Shown here: piece after piece, positions 1 through 8,180 of the stretch | Layout of the letters: the number at the start of each line of letters is the position of its first letter | Position numbering within the stretch: the stretch's first letter is position 1 | Assembly (NCBI RefSeq): GCF_000304335.1 | Contig: NZ_CAJF01000012.1 | Span: 1-64,000 of the forward strand | Source of the DNA: Microbacterium yannicii PS01 | GTDB lineage: Bacteria; Actinomycetota; Actinomycetes; Actinomycetales; Microbacteriaceae | DNA: 64,000 nucleotides | Direction of reading: 5' to 3' | Made by a program: the position numbers and the translations under genes | Notes under the pieces: generated by a model | What the model saw: only the letters and a program-made list of their open reading frames with translations | What the model was told of the DNA's origin: nothing | The model's database searches: none

Positions 1-147
1 ATGCAATCCCCCGTGCCCGCCGCCAGGGCCCCATCCCCCGTGCGGCGCGGGGCCGTCAGCCCACGGTGGCCGCGGCATCCGCCGTCCGCGCAGACGCGCG
101 AGGGCGGCGGCGATGGCATCGGCGGGATCGTCGGGGTGAGACGGCAT
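1..147 (-). CDS. MarR-like regulator, N-terminal fragment (runs off window)
   Basis: The 49 codons from an ATG at 147 stay open to the window edge. The peptide begins with a short helix-like segment (residues 10-22, Ala/Leu/Arg-rich) and then turns Gly/His/Trp-rich. A Gly/His-rich tract also occurs in the divergent regulator at 255, and paired regulators of this sort are often MarR or PadR proteins, but no DNA-binding domain is visible in the part present. The regulator assignment is inference from the neighbour. Confidence 0.45.
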   Translation of the reverse strand, partial: MPSHPDDPADAIAAALARLRGRRMPRPPWADGPAPHGGWGPGGGHGGLH

Positions 148-254
148 GGTTCCAATTTACATGCGACTTGACATGGATCCCGATTGCATGTCACACTGCA
201 TGCACATGCACTTAGACATATATTGCGGCTCCCGCCGCCCCGAAAGGACAACCC
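148..254. promoter_or_regulatory. Divergent promoter/operator region with repeated CATG palindromes
   Basis: This is the intergenic region between two divergent regulator genes. It is AT-richer than its surroundings and contains four or more RCATGY half-sites, including a TGCATGCA palindrome and a TTGACA hexamer at 168-173. Clustered short palindromes between divergent regulators suggest autoregulatory operators. The ligand and the protein bound are unknown. Confidence 0.4.
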
Positions 255-1115
255 ATGAACATCGATGACGAGAACATCCCCGACGACACCGCTGACGACA
301 TCACCGACCACAGCAGCACCGAGCCCTCGCCCACCCACCAGCGCCCGCTCGGCTACTGGCTGCGCGTGGTCGACGGACTGCTGACCTCCGAGTTCGCCAC
401 GGCCCTCGAGGCCGAAGGCCTGGCACGCCGGGACTGGATGCTGCTGAACGTCGTCTCGGGCGACGTGGACGCGCCCGGACTCCGCGAGCGCCTCGCCCGC
501 AAGGGCAAGCGCCTGCGCGCACTCGAGGAGCGCGGCTGGGTCGAGCAGCGCGGCGACGGCACCTGGACCCTGACCGACACCGGTCGCACCGAGAAGGAGC
601 GCATCGGCAAGATCGTCGACGGCATCCGCGACCGGGTCGTGGGCGCCGTGGGCGCCGAGGCCTATGCGACCACCATGTCGTCGCTCGAGGCGATCGCCCG
701 CGAGCTCGGCTGGGACGAGACCGACCCCACCAAGGGCCGACGCGGCTTCCGCGGATTCGGGGGTCCGCGACCGTTCCGCCCCGAGATCCGCTTCGGCTTC
801 GGCCCGAACCGTCACCACGGCTTCGAGCCCGGCCGCCCGGGTCACCCCGGCCGGCCCGGAACGTGGGACGCGGCGGGGCACGACCACGACGCGGACGACG
901 AAGGATGCCGCCACCACGGCTGGCGCGGCGTCGCAGACGCCGGACGCCACGCCGGCTTCGGCCCCTCCGGCCACCGCGGTCACGGGCGCGGCGAACACCA
1001 CGGCGGTTACGGCGGTCGCGGGCACCACGGCGGCGGCGAGCGCGGAGCGCAGGGCGCGTACGAGCGCGGCTTCGACGCGGGTTTCGCCCGCGGTCGGGAG
1101 GCGGGCGCCGCCTGA
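255..1115 (+). CDS. MarR/PadR-type transcriptional regulator with Gly/His-rich tail
   Basis: A 286-aa protein preceded by GAAAGGA about 8 nt upstream of the ATG. Residues 30-150 look like a winged-helix regulator: a helix beginning LGYWLRVVDGLL, a recognition-helix region rich in Arg/Lys and Leu, and a wing around EQRGDGTWTLTDTGR. The last 120 residues are a low-complexity tail rich in Gly, His, Arg and Asp. Such tails can bind metals, which is a possible sensing mode but not shown here. Ligand and targets are unknown; the divergent partial gene is the likeliest target. Confidence 0.7.
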   Translation: MNIDDENIPDDTADDITDHSSTEPSPTHQRPLGYWLRVVDGLLTSEFATALEAEGLARRDWMLLNVVSGDVDAPGLRERLARKGKRLRALEERGWVEQRGDGTWTLTDTGRTEKERIGKIVDGIRDRVVGAVGAEAYATTMSSLEAIARELGWDETDPTKGRRGFRGFGGPRPFRPEIRFGFGPNRHHGFEPGRPGHPGRPGTWDAAGHDHDADDEGCRHHGWRGVADAGRHAGFGPSGHRGHGRGEHHGGYGGRGHHGGGERGAQGAYERGFDAGFARGREAGAA

Positions 1116-1156
1116 CCCCCAGCAGTCTGCTCCTCTGCACCGCTGACGCCGCATTC

Positions 1157-1194
1157 GCGCCGAGACACCACGCACCCGCGTGGTGTCTCGGCGC
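1157..1194 (+). terminator. Strong intrinsic terminator after the MarR gene
   Basis: A perfect 17-bp stem (left arm GCGCCGAGACACCACGC) closes a 4-nt ACCC loop and is followed by TTTCGT. It lies 42 nt past the regulator stop codon and separates it from the sulfur genes. Confidence 0.8.
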
Positions 1195-1297
1195 TTTCGT
1201 GGTGTGCAGGCTCGTTCGGCGCGCTTCGAGCACCGACCTGCCGCCCGCTCCGCCGGGCGTAACACGCGCGCCACACGCGGCGAGCACAATGGAGCGG

Positions 1298-2005
1298 GTG
1301 AGCACCACCCCCGCCCTCGTCGCGATCTCGCACGGCACGTCGTCACCGGCCGGGCAGGCGGCCGTGTCCGCCCTCGTGACCGCGGTCGCACAGCGCCTGC
1401 CCGATGTCACGGTGAGGCTCGGACATGTGGATGTGCAGCAGCCGGATGTCGCGGCATCCCTCGACGCGCTCCCCGAAGGAGCGCCGACGGTGATCGTGCC
1501 GCTCCTGCTGTCGGCGGGGTATCACGTGCGCGTCGACCTGAAGCAGCAGTCGAAGGGCCATGACGGCGTGGTGATCGCTCCCGCTCTCGGCCCCGACCCG
1601 CGGCTCGTCGACGCGCTGCTCGCCCGCCTCGAGCCACTCGCTCCCGCTGCGGAGGACGCCGTCGTGCTCGCGGTGGCGGGCTCGAGCGACGACCGCGCCA
1701 ACGACGACTGCCGCGCGATCGGCGACATGCTCGCGCAGCGCCTCGGCCGCCGGGTCACCGTCGGCTTCCTGGCCGCCGCCGAGCCGCGACTCCGCACCGC
1801 CGTCACCGACGCAGGCACCCGGACGCGGGGCCGCGTCGTCGTGGCGAACTACCTGCTCGCGCCCGGGTACTTCCACGACCTCGCCGTACAGCTCGCCGAC
1901 GGAGCCTCCGTCGCGCGGCCGCTGCTGGACGACGACGAGCCCATGTCGGGGCTCGTCGAACTGGTCATCGATCGCTACGTCGGCGCCCGGCCATTGTCGG
2001 ACTGA
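1298..2005 (+). CDS. Sirohydrochlorin chelatase (CbiX/SirB family)
   Basis: A 235-aa two-lobed chelatase that inserts Fe2+ (or Co2+) into sirohydrochlorin, the last step of siroheme synthesis. Both catalytic-type histidine motifs are visible: SHGTSS near the N-terminus and AGYHVRVD near residue 80. The siroheme product is needed by the sulfite reductase that starts 158 bp downstream. GTG 1298 was chosen because a CACAAT hexamer sits 7 nt upstream, as at leaderless promoters elsewhere in the window; an ATG at 1289 is the alternative. Precorrin-2 dehydrogenase is not in the window. Confidence 0.88.
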   Translation: MSTTPALVAISHGTSSPAGQAAVSALVTAVAQRLPDVTVRLGHVDVQQPDVAASLDALPEGAPTVIVPLLLSAGYHVRVDLKQQSKGHDGVVIAPALGPDPRLVDALLARLEPLAPAAEDAVVLAVAGSSDDRANDDCRAIGDMLAQRLGRRVTVGFLAAAEPRLRTAVTDAGTRTRGRVVVANYLLAPGYFHDLAVQLADGASVARPLLDDDEPMSGLVELVIDRYVGARPLSD

Positions 2006-2098
2006 GGTCAGCAACGGGCGCACCCGCAACTGTGTGACGCCTCATTACGTCGGTTAACGCCCCTTGACACTCGGATAGGTCGCGGCGCCGGGCGCTTC

Positions 2099-2104
2099 TA
2101 ACCT
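2099..2104 (+). promoter_or_regulatory. -10 element for the sulfur operon leader
   Basis: TAACCT is followed by exactly six bases (CACGGA) and the ATG of the leader ORF at 2111, the spacing expected for a leaderless transcript. A TTGACA at 2064-2069 is too distant (29 nt) to be its -35 box. Confidence 0.5.
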
Positions 2105-2110
2105 CACGGA

Positions 2111-2167
2111 ATGGACCCGATAGGGTCCTGCCCGGGGACGCCCGGGATCACCCGGAGGCCATCGTGA
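2111..2167 (+). CDS. Putative leader peptide upORF (18 codons) overlapping the sulfite reductase start
   Basis: An 18-codon frame opens 7 nt after a TANNNT element and ends with TGA at 2165-2167, inside the GTG start of the sulfite reductase. Its codons span two hairpins (GGACCC-GATA-GGGTCC at 2113-2128 and CCCGGG-GACG-CCCGGG at 2131-2146) and the downstream ribosome-binding site GGAGG. It contains one Cys codon (codon 7) and a rare ATA codon (codon 4). The geometry fits a translational-coupling or attenuation leader. Cysteine-responsive leaderless leader ORFs are known in mycobacteria, but those carry runs of Cys. Translation is inferred. Confidence 0.4.
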   Translation: MDPIGSCPGTPGITRRPS

Positions 2168-3915
2168 CCATCAACGACATCGAACCGCGTCCCGCAGCGG
2201 CCCGCGCAGCCGGCGCCACTGCGCGCCCGCCGCGCGCGTCGTCGAAGCCGGCGTCATCCAAACCCAATGGGCAGTGGAAGATCGACGGCACGACACCGCT
2301 CAACGGCAACGAGGAGTGGAAGCAGGTCGACAACGGCCTGAGCGTGCGCGATCGCATCGAGAAGGTGTACTCGAAGGGCGGCTTCGCCTCGATCGATCCC
2401 ACAGACCTTCACGGCCGGTTCCGCGTGTGGGGCCTGTACACGCAGCGCAAGCCCGGCATCGACGGCGGCCGCACCGCGACCCTCGAGCCCCACGAGCTCG
2501 AAGACGAGTACTTCATGCTGCGCGTCCGCATCGACGGCGGGCAGCTGACCACAGAGCAGCTTCGCGTGATCGCCGGCATCTCGACCGAGTTCGGCCGCGA
2601 CACCGCCGACCTCACCGATCGCCAGAACATCCAGCTCCACTGGATCCGGGTCGAGGACATCCCCGAGATCTGGCGCCGCCTCGAGGCCGTGGGCCTGCAG
2701 ACCACCGAGGCGTGCGGCGACGTGCCGCGCGTCGTGCTCGGCTCGCCCGTCGCCGGCATCGCGGCAGACGAGCTCATCGACCCGACCCCTCAGATCGACG
2801 AGATCACCAGCCGGTTCATCGGGGACGAGTCGCTGGCGAACCTCCCGCGCAAGTTCAAGTCCGCCGTCACCGGCCATCCGAGCCAGGACGTGGTCCACGA
2901 GATCAACGACGTCGCGTTCGTCGCGGTCGAGCACCCCGAGCTCGGAGTCGGCTACGACCTGTGGGTCGGCGGCGGCCTGTCGACCACCCCGCGTCTGGCC
3001 GAGCGCCTGGGCGTGTTCGTCTCCCCGGACCGGGTAGCGGATGCCTGGCACGGCGTGGCGCAGATCTTCCGGGACTACGGCTACCGCCGCCTGCGCAACA
3101 AGGCACGCCTGAAGTTCCTGCTCGCCGAGTGGGGCGCCGAGAAGTTCCGGCAGGTGCTCCAGGACGAGTACCTCGGCTACGCGCTGCCCGACGGTCCCGC
3201 CGCGCCGAAGCCGCGCGCGCAGGGCGACCACGTCGGCATCCACCGCCAGAAGGACGGTCGCTTCTATGTCGGCGCGACGCCGATCGTCGGCCGGGTCTCG
3301 GGCCCGAACCTCGCCGCGCTGGCCGATCTCATCGAGACGCACGGCTCGACGAGACTGCGCACCACCCCGCACCAGAAGGTCGTGATCCTCGACATCCCCG
3401 AGGACCGGGTCGAGTCGCTCGTCGCGGGACTGGACGCCCTCGGCCTCTCGGCACGTCCGAGCCTCATCCGCCGCGGCACGATCGCGTGCACCGGCATCGA
3501 GTTCTGCAAGCTCGCGATCGTCGAGACCAAGGCGTACGCGACGGCGGCCGTGCTCGATCTCGAAAAGCGCCTCGCGGCCTTCGACCTCCCGCATCCGATC
3601 TCGCTCCACGTCAACGGCTGCCCGAACTCCTGCGCGCGCATCCAGACCGCCGACATCGGGCTCAAGGGCCAGCTCGTCACGATCGACGGCGAGCAGGTCC
3701 CGGGGTACCAGGTGCACCTCGGCGGCGGGCTCGTGAACGCCGACCGCGACGAGGCGGGCCTGGGCCGCACCGTGCGCGGCCTGAAGGTCGCCGCCGACGG
3801 CATCGCCGACTACGTCGACCGCGTCGTCAAGCGCTTCCTCGCAGAGCGTGACGCGGCCGTCGACGAGACCTTCGCCCAGTGGGCCCACCGCGCCGACGAG
3901 GAGAGCCTGCAATGA
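2164..3915 (+). CDS. sir: Ferredoxin-dependent sulfite/nitrite reductase (siroheme, 4Fe-4S)
   Basis: A 583-aa protein reducing sulfite to sulfide (or nitrite to ammonia) with ferredoxin. It has the duplicated ferrodoxin-like/siroheme fold of the NirA/SirA family: RQNIQLHW in the first siroheme half-domain, and the four cluster cysteines at about C442, C448, C486 and C490 (CTGIEFC and NGCPNSC). Length matches mycobacterial SirA plus about 20 low-complexity N-terminal residues. GGAGG lies 5 nt before GTG 2164. Context with APS reductase and CysDN makes sulfite the likelier substrate; electrons could come from the FdxA/FprA pair in the same operon. Confidence 0.92.
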   Translation: MTINDIEPRPAAARAAGATARPPRASSKPASSKPNGQWKIDGTTPLNGNEEWKQVDNGLSVRDRIEKVYSKGGFASIDPTDLHGRFRVWGLYTQRKPGIDGGRTATLEPHELEDEYFMLRVRIDGGQLTTEQLRVIAGISTEFGRDTADLTDRQNIQLHWIRVEDIPEIWRRLEAVGLQTTEACGDVPRVVLGSPVAGIAADELIDPTPQIDEITSRFIGDESLANLPRKFKSAVTGHPSQDVVHEINDVAFVAVEHPELGVGYDLWVGGGLSTTPRLAERLGVFVSPDRVADAWHGVAQIFRDYGYRRLRNKARLKFLLAEWGAEKFRQVLQDEYLGYALPDGPAAPKPRAQGDHVGIHRQKDGRFYVGATPIVGRVSGPNLAALADLIETHGSTRLRTTPHQKVVILDIPEDRVESLVAGLDALGLSARPSLIRRGTIACTGIEFCKLAIVETKAYATAAVLDLEKRLAAFDLPHPISLHVNGCPNSCARIQTADIGLKGQLVTIDGEQVPGYQVHLGGGLVNADRDEAGLGRTVRGLKVAADGIADYVDRVVKRFLAERDAAVDETFAQWAHRADEESLQ

Positions 3916-4655
3916 CCGTCTCGCTCGCACCCCGCGTCGCCGTCAAGCGCGCGCCCGAGGAGCTTCAGGCGCTCGCCGAGCAGGGCAACCTCGAGCTCGG
4001 CAGCCTCACCGCTCACGAGGCGTCGCCCGCCGAGGTGATCGCGTGGGTCGCGCGTCACTTCGGGGCGGATGCCGCGGCCGTCGCCTGCTCGATGGCCGAC
4101 GCCGCACTGCCCCACCTGGTGGCCGAGCAGCTTCCGGGCGTCGACGTGCTCTTCCTCGACACCGGCTACCACTTCGCAGAGACGCGGTACACGCGCGACG
4201 AGGTGGGCCGCGTGCTCGACGTGCGCATCGTCGACGTGCTGCCGCAGCAGACCGTGGCCGAGCAGGACGCCGAGTTCGGCGCCAAGCTCCACGACCGCGA
4301 CCCTGCGCTGTGCTGCGAGCGCCGCAAGGTCGGTCCGCTCAAAGACGCCCTCGGCGGGTATGAGCTGTGGTTCACCGGCGTGCGCCGGGATGAGGCGCCC
4401 ACCCGCACGAACACGCCCCTCGTGACCTGGGACGAGCGCAACGGGCTCGTCAAGGTCAACCCCGTCGCCGCCTGGACCTTCGACGACCTGCTCGACTACG
4501 CCGGCGCGCACCAGGTGCCGGTGAACCTCCTCGTTTCCAACGGCTACCCCTCCATCGGATGCGAGCCGTGCACGAAGCCGGTCGCCCCCGGCGAAGATCC
4601 CCGATCCGGCCGCTGGGCCGGGCTCTCGAAGACGGAATGCGGGCTCCACGTATGA
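3912..4655 (+). CDS. cysH: Adenylyl-sulfate (APS) reductase, 4Fe-4S type
   Basis: A 247-aa enzyme reducing APS to sulfite with thioredoxin. It carries the iron-sulfur signature of the APS-using branch, C134-C135 and C217-x2-C220, plus the catalytic C-terminal ECGLH (C243). The double-Cys cluster motif separates it from the cluster-free PAPS reductases, consistent with no cysC kinase in the window. The ATG overlaps the sulfite reductase stop by 4 nt (ATGA), so the two are translationally coupled. Confidence 0.93.
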   Translation: MTVSLAPRVAVKRAPEELQALAEQGNLELGSLTAHEASPAEVIAWVARHFGADAAAVACSMADAALPHLVAEQLPGVDVLFLDTGYHFAETRYTRDEVGRVLDVRIVDVLPQQTVAEQDAEFGAKLHDRDPALCCERRKVGPLKDALGGYELWFTGVRRDEAPTRTNTPLVTWDERNGLVKVNPVAAWTFDDLLDYAGAHQVPVNLLVSNGYPSIGCEPCTKPVAPGEDPRSGRWAGLSKTECGLHV

Positions 4656-5638
4656 CCCTCTCAGACACCACCACGCTCCGATCGGCTGCTCAGCCTGTCG
4701 AAGCACAGCGACCGGTCGCTGAGCCTGTCGAAAGGCCCGCCAGGAGGACGCTCTCGACCCTGGACCTGCTCGAGGCCGAGGCCATCCACGTCATCCGCGA
4801 GGTCGTCGCCGAGTTCGAGCGCCCCGTGCTGCTCTTCTCAGGCGGCAAGGACTCCGTCGTCGTGCTGCACCTGGCCACCAAGGCGTTCGCGCCCGGCAGA
4901 GTGCCCTTCCCGGTGCTGCACGTGGACACCGGCCACAACTTCCCCGAGGTGCTGGCCTTCCGCGACGAGACCGTCGAGCGCCTCGGCATCCGCCTCGACG
5001 TCGCCCGGGTGCAGGACTACATCGACGACGGCCGCCTGCAGGAGCGCGCCGACGGCACGCGCAACCCGCTGCAGACCCTTCCCCTGCTCGACGCGATCGC
5101 CGCCGGCCGTCACGACGCCGTCTTCGGCGGAGCCCGTCGCGACGAAGACAAGGCCCGTGCCAAGGAGCGCATCATCTCGCTGCGCGACGAGTTCGGGCAG
5201 TGGGATCCGCGCAACCAGCGCCCGGAGCTGTGGAGCCTCTACAACGGCCGCCACACCCCCGGCCAGCACGTGCGCGCGTTCCCGATCTCGAACTGGACCG
5301 AGCTCGACGTGTGGCGCTACATCGAGCGCGAGGGCATCGCGCTTCCGCCGCTGTACTTCGCGCACGAGCGCGAGGTCTACGAGCGCGACGGCATGTGGCG
5401 CCCGGTCGGGCCGTTCTCGCCGCCGCGCGAGAACGAGACGGTGCAAGTGCGCACCGTCCGCTACCGCACCGTCGGCGACATGAGCTGCACCGGAGCGGTG
5501 GAATCGGATGCCGCGGACCTCGCGTCGATCGTCGCCGAGGTCGCCGTCTCCACCCTCACCGAGCGCGGGGCGACCCGCGCCGACGACCGGCTCAGCGAAG
5601 CGGCGATGGAAGACCGCAAGAAGGACGGGTACTTCTGA
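4652..5638 (+). CDS. cysD: Sulfate adenylyltransferase subunit 2
   Basis: A 328-aa ATP-sulfurylase catalytic subunit (PP-loop superfamily) that makes APS from sulfate and ATP together with CysN. The PP-loop SGGKDS lies at about residues 63-68, and the family C-terminus KKDGYF is intact. Start overlaps cysH by 4 nt. The N-terminus has an extra 30 residues, of which about codons 12-28 are encoded by a palindromic repeat element (4685-4735); these residues have no counterpart in typical CysD and are probably tolerated ballast. Confidence 0.95.
   Translation: MTLSDTTTLRSAAQPVEAQRPVAEPVERPARRTLSTLDLLEAEAIHVIREVVAEFERPVLLFSGGKDSVVVLHLATKAFAPGRVPFPVLHVDTGHNFPEVLAFRDETVERLGIRLDVARVQDYIDDGRLQERADGTRNPLQTLPLLDAIAAGRHDAVFGGARRDEDKARAKERIISLRDEFGQWDPRNQRPELWSLYNGRHTPGQHVRAFPISNWTELDVWRYIEREGIALPPLYFAHEREVYERDGMWRPVGPFSPPRENETVQVRTVRYRTVGDMSCTGAVESDAADLASIVAEVAVSTLTERGATRADDRLSEAAMEDRKKDGYF
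4685..4735. repeat. Palindromic element (GACCGGTC-centred family) inside cysD
   Basis: Two arms containing GCTCAGCCTGTCGAAG and GCTGAGCCTGTCGAAAGG flank the palindromic centre GCGACCGGTCGC. Related copies occur at 9044-9089, 50061-50096, 50883-50904 and 56913-56957. Here it is in frame and translated into a peptide containing PVAEPVE. Confidence 0.75.
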
Positions 5639-7044
5639 TGACCGCTCTGGAATCCCTCACCCAAGACCGCTCCGCAGTCACTTTCCGCGGGTCCGGGCCG
5701 GCCGAAGTCGCCATTCGTGACCGCGGAGCGGCGGTGCGCGACGACGCCGGCGAGCCCACGCTATTCCGCTTCGCCACGGCCGGCTCGGTCGACGACGGCA
5801 AGTCGACCCTCGTCGGTCGCCTGCTGCACGACTCGAAGGCGATCCTCGCCGACCAGCTCGAGCAGGTCGCGCGCACATCCGCCGACCGCGGCTTCGCGCA
5901 CGGCGAGTTCGACTTCGCCCTCCTCACCGACGGCCTGCGCGCCGAGCGAGAGCAGGGCATCACGATCGACGTCGCGTACCGCTACTTCTCGACGGGCGCC
6001 CGCTCGTTCGTGCTCGCCGACTGCCCCGGCCACGTGCAGTACACGCGCAACATGGTCACCGGCGCGACGACGGCCGACGCGGTCGTCGTCCTCGTGGACG
6101 CCCGCAAGGGCGTGGTCGAGCAGACGCGGCGCCACCTCGCGGTGGTCGCGCTGCTGCGGGTGCCGCACGTGATCGTGGCGGTCAACAAAATCGACCTCAC
6201 CGGCTTCTCGGGCGAGACCTTCGCCGCCGTCTCGACGCAGGCCCACGCGGTGGCTGCCGAGCTCGGCGTCGACGACCTGCACGTGCTGCCGGTCTCGGCG
6301 CTCGAGGGCGACAACATCGTCGATCGCTCCGAGCGCACACCCTGGTACGACGGACCCGCACTGCTCGAACTGCTCGAGACCCTCCCGGGCGCCGACGAGC
6401 TCGAGCAGGAGCTCGAGCCGCTGCGCCTGCCGATCCAGCTCGTGCTGCGCCCGCAGGGTGGGCTGACGCCCGAGCTCGCGGCCGACTCCGGCGAGGCGGA
6501 GCGCCTGCGCGACTACCGCGCAGTGGCGGGCCGCATCGCGAGCGGTGTGGTCCGCGTCGGCGACCGGGTCGAGATCTTCCCCTCCGGCATCGCCACCACC
6601 GTGACCGGCATCCGCGTCGCGGGCGCCGAGGTCGACGAGGCGGTGGCGCCGCAGTCGGTGTCCGTCGAGCTCGCCGACGACGTCGACACCGCACGCGGGG
6701 CTCTCGTGGTCGCGGCAGGCACGCGGCCGGCAGCCCGGCGCGAGTTCGACGCCGAGCTGTTCCAGCTCGACGCGCGGGCGCTGACCCCCGGCATCCGGGT
6801 CCTGGTCAAGCACGGCACCGCGACGGTGCAGGCGATCATCGCTCAGATCGAGTCGCGCTACGACCTCGACGCCCTGACGCACGAGCCCGCGCAGACGTTG
6901 GAGACCAACGACATCGGCCGCGTGAGGATCCGGCTGGCGGCGGACCTGCCGCTGGAGCCGTACCGCACCAGCCGCCACGGGGGCTCGTTCCTCGTCATCC
7001 ATCCGTCCGACGGCGCGACGCTCGCCGCCGGCATCGTGCGCTGA
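5638..7044 (+). CDS. cysN: Sulfate adenylyltransferase subunit 1 (GTPase)
   Basis: A 468-aa EF-Tu-like GTPase that drives APS formation by CysD. G1 is GSVDDGKST (about residues 49-57), G3 is DCPGH and G4 is NKID; the beta-barrel domains follow. The chain ends without a fused CysC (APS kinase) domain, in line with the APS-specific reductase upstream. Stop of cysD and start of cysN share one base (TGATG). Confidence 0.95.
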   Translation: MTALESLTQDRSAVTFRGSGPAEVAIRDRGAAVRDDAGEPTLFRFATAGSVDDGKSTLVGRLLHDSKAILADQLEQVARTSADRGFAHGEFDFALLTDGLRAEREQGITIDVAYRYFSTGARSFVLADCPGHVQYTRNMVTGATTADAVVVLVDARKGVVEQTRRHLAVVALLRVPHVIVAVNKIDLTGFSGETFAAVSTQAHAVAAELGVDDLHVLPVSALEGDNIVDRSERTPWYDGPALLELLETLPGADELEQELEPLRLPIQLVLRPQGGLTPELAADSGEAERLRDYRAVAGRIASGVVRVGDRVEIFPSGIATTVTGIRVAGAEVDEAVAPQSVSVELADDVDTARGALVVAAGTRPAARREFDAELFQLDARALTPGIRVLVKHGTATVQAIIAQIESRYDLDALTHEPAQTLETNDIGRVRIRLAADLPLEPYRTSRHGGSFLVIHPSDGATLAAGIVR

Positions 7045-7097
7045 ATCCGGCGCACCGCTCCACCCGCACACACCGCTCATACGAAGGAGGCGACACC

Positions 7098-8177
7098 GTG
7101 AACAACATCCGCACTGCGACGACGCTCACCACCCTGGGACTTGTGGCCGTCATGATGGCCGGCTGCGCCTCCGCCTCCGCCGACCCCGGCGCAGGCGACT
7201 CCGGAGCCTCGACGTCCCCGGTCGACGAGCTGCGCCTGGGCTACTTCGCCAATGTGACGCATGCCCCGGCCCTGGTGGGACTCGAGGAGGGTCTCTTCGA
7301 GGACGCGCTCGGCGACGTCGAGGTGACCACGCAGGTCTTCAACGCCGGGCCGGCCGCCATCGAGGCGCTCTCGGCGGGGGCGATCGACGCGACCTACATC
7401 GGGCCGAACCCGTCGATCAACACCTTCATCCAGTCCGGCGGGCAGTCCGCCCGCATCGTCGCCGGCGCCGCGACCGGCGGAGCGGCGCTGGTGGTGCGCG
7501 AGGGAATCGACGACCCGTCCGACCTCGAGGGAACGACGCTCGCCACCCCGCAGCTCGGCAACACCCAGGACGTGTCGCTGCGCACGTGGCTGTCCGGCGA
7601 GGGCTTCGAGACCGACACCTCCGGCGGCGGCGACGTGCAGATCACGCCCACCGACAACGCCCAGACGCTGACGCTCTTCCAGCAGGGTGAGCTCGACGGC
7701 GCCTGGCTGCCCGAGCCGTGGGTCTCGCGTCTCATCGAGGACGCCGGCGCGCACGTGCTGATCGACGAGGCCGATCTGTGGGAGGACGGAGCGTTCCCGA
7801 CCACGGTGCTCCTCGTCCGCGCCGAGTTCCTCGCGCAGCACCCCGATGCCGTCGCCGACCTTCTCCAGGGTCACCGCGCCGCGGTGCAGTGGATCTCGGA
7901 GAACCCCGACGAGGCACCCGGTGTCATCAATGGCGCGATCGAGGCCGAGACCGGAAAGCCCCTGGCCGACGCCGTCATCACGCGCGCCCTGGAGCACGTG
8001 ACCTTCTCGGTCGACCCGCACGCCGAGACCTTCGAGACCCTCGTCGAGAACGGGATCACCGCGGGCACGCAGAAGGAGGGCTCGATCGAGGGCCTGTTCG
8101 ACCTGCGCCTGCTCAACGAACTGCTCGAGGCCGACGGAGCCGAGGCCGTCTCGGCCGGCGGGCTGGGCGAGGACTGA
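7098..8177 (+). CDS. ABC transporter substrate-binding lipoprotein (SsuA/TauA/NMT1-like)
   Basis: A 359-aa periplasmic-binding-protein-type lipoprotein: basic N-terminus, hydrophobic stretch, lipobox MAGC with C23. The mature part matches the NMT1/SsuA-like fold (LGYFANVTHAPALVGLEEG opening, GAIDATYIGP). Such proteins bind sulfonates, taurine, nitrate or related anions. Embedding between cysN and siroheme genes suggests a sulfur anion, either sulfonates or sulfate itself; the ligand cannot be told from sequence alone. AAGGAGG sits 7 nt before GTG 7098. It is the first gene of the transporter block and follows cysN by 53 bp. Confidence 0.85.
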   Translation: MNNIRTATTLTTLGLVAVMMAGCASASADPGAGDSGASTSPVDELRLGYFANVTHAPALVGLEEGLFEDALGDVEVTTQVFNAGPAAIEALSAGAIDATYIGPNPSINTFIQSGGQSARIVAGAATGGAALVVREGIDDPSDLEGTTLATPQLGNTQDVSLRTWLSGEGFETDTSGGGDVQITPTDNAQTLTLFQQGELDGAWLPEPWVSRLIEDAGAHVLIDEADLWEDGAFPTTVLLVRAEFLAQHPDAVADLLQGHRAAVQWISENPDEAPGVINGAIEAETGKPLADAVITRALEHVTFSVDPHAETFETLVENGITAGTQKEGSIEGLFDLRLLNELLEADGAEAVSAGGLGED

Positions 8178-8180
8178 CGC

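Noticed and set aside
863..1297. N-terminal extension of the chelatase to 863
   Set aside because: It would overlap the MarR gene and the strong terminator at 1157-1194, and the chelatase fold starts near residue 1 of the 1298 start.
2038..2163. SAM or cobalamin riboswitch ahead of the sulfite reductase
   Set aside because: The leader is short and holds only two simple hairpins; it has none of the conserved cores of those riboswitches.
2254..3930. Long minus-strand ORF (558 aa) opposite the sulfite reductase
   Set aside because: It is the antisense shadow of a strongly coding GC-rich gene; its composition (Arg/Asp/Val/Ala) and lack of SD match a shadow frame.
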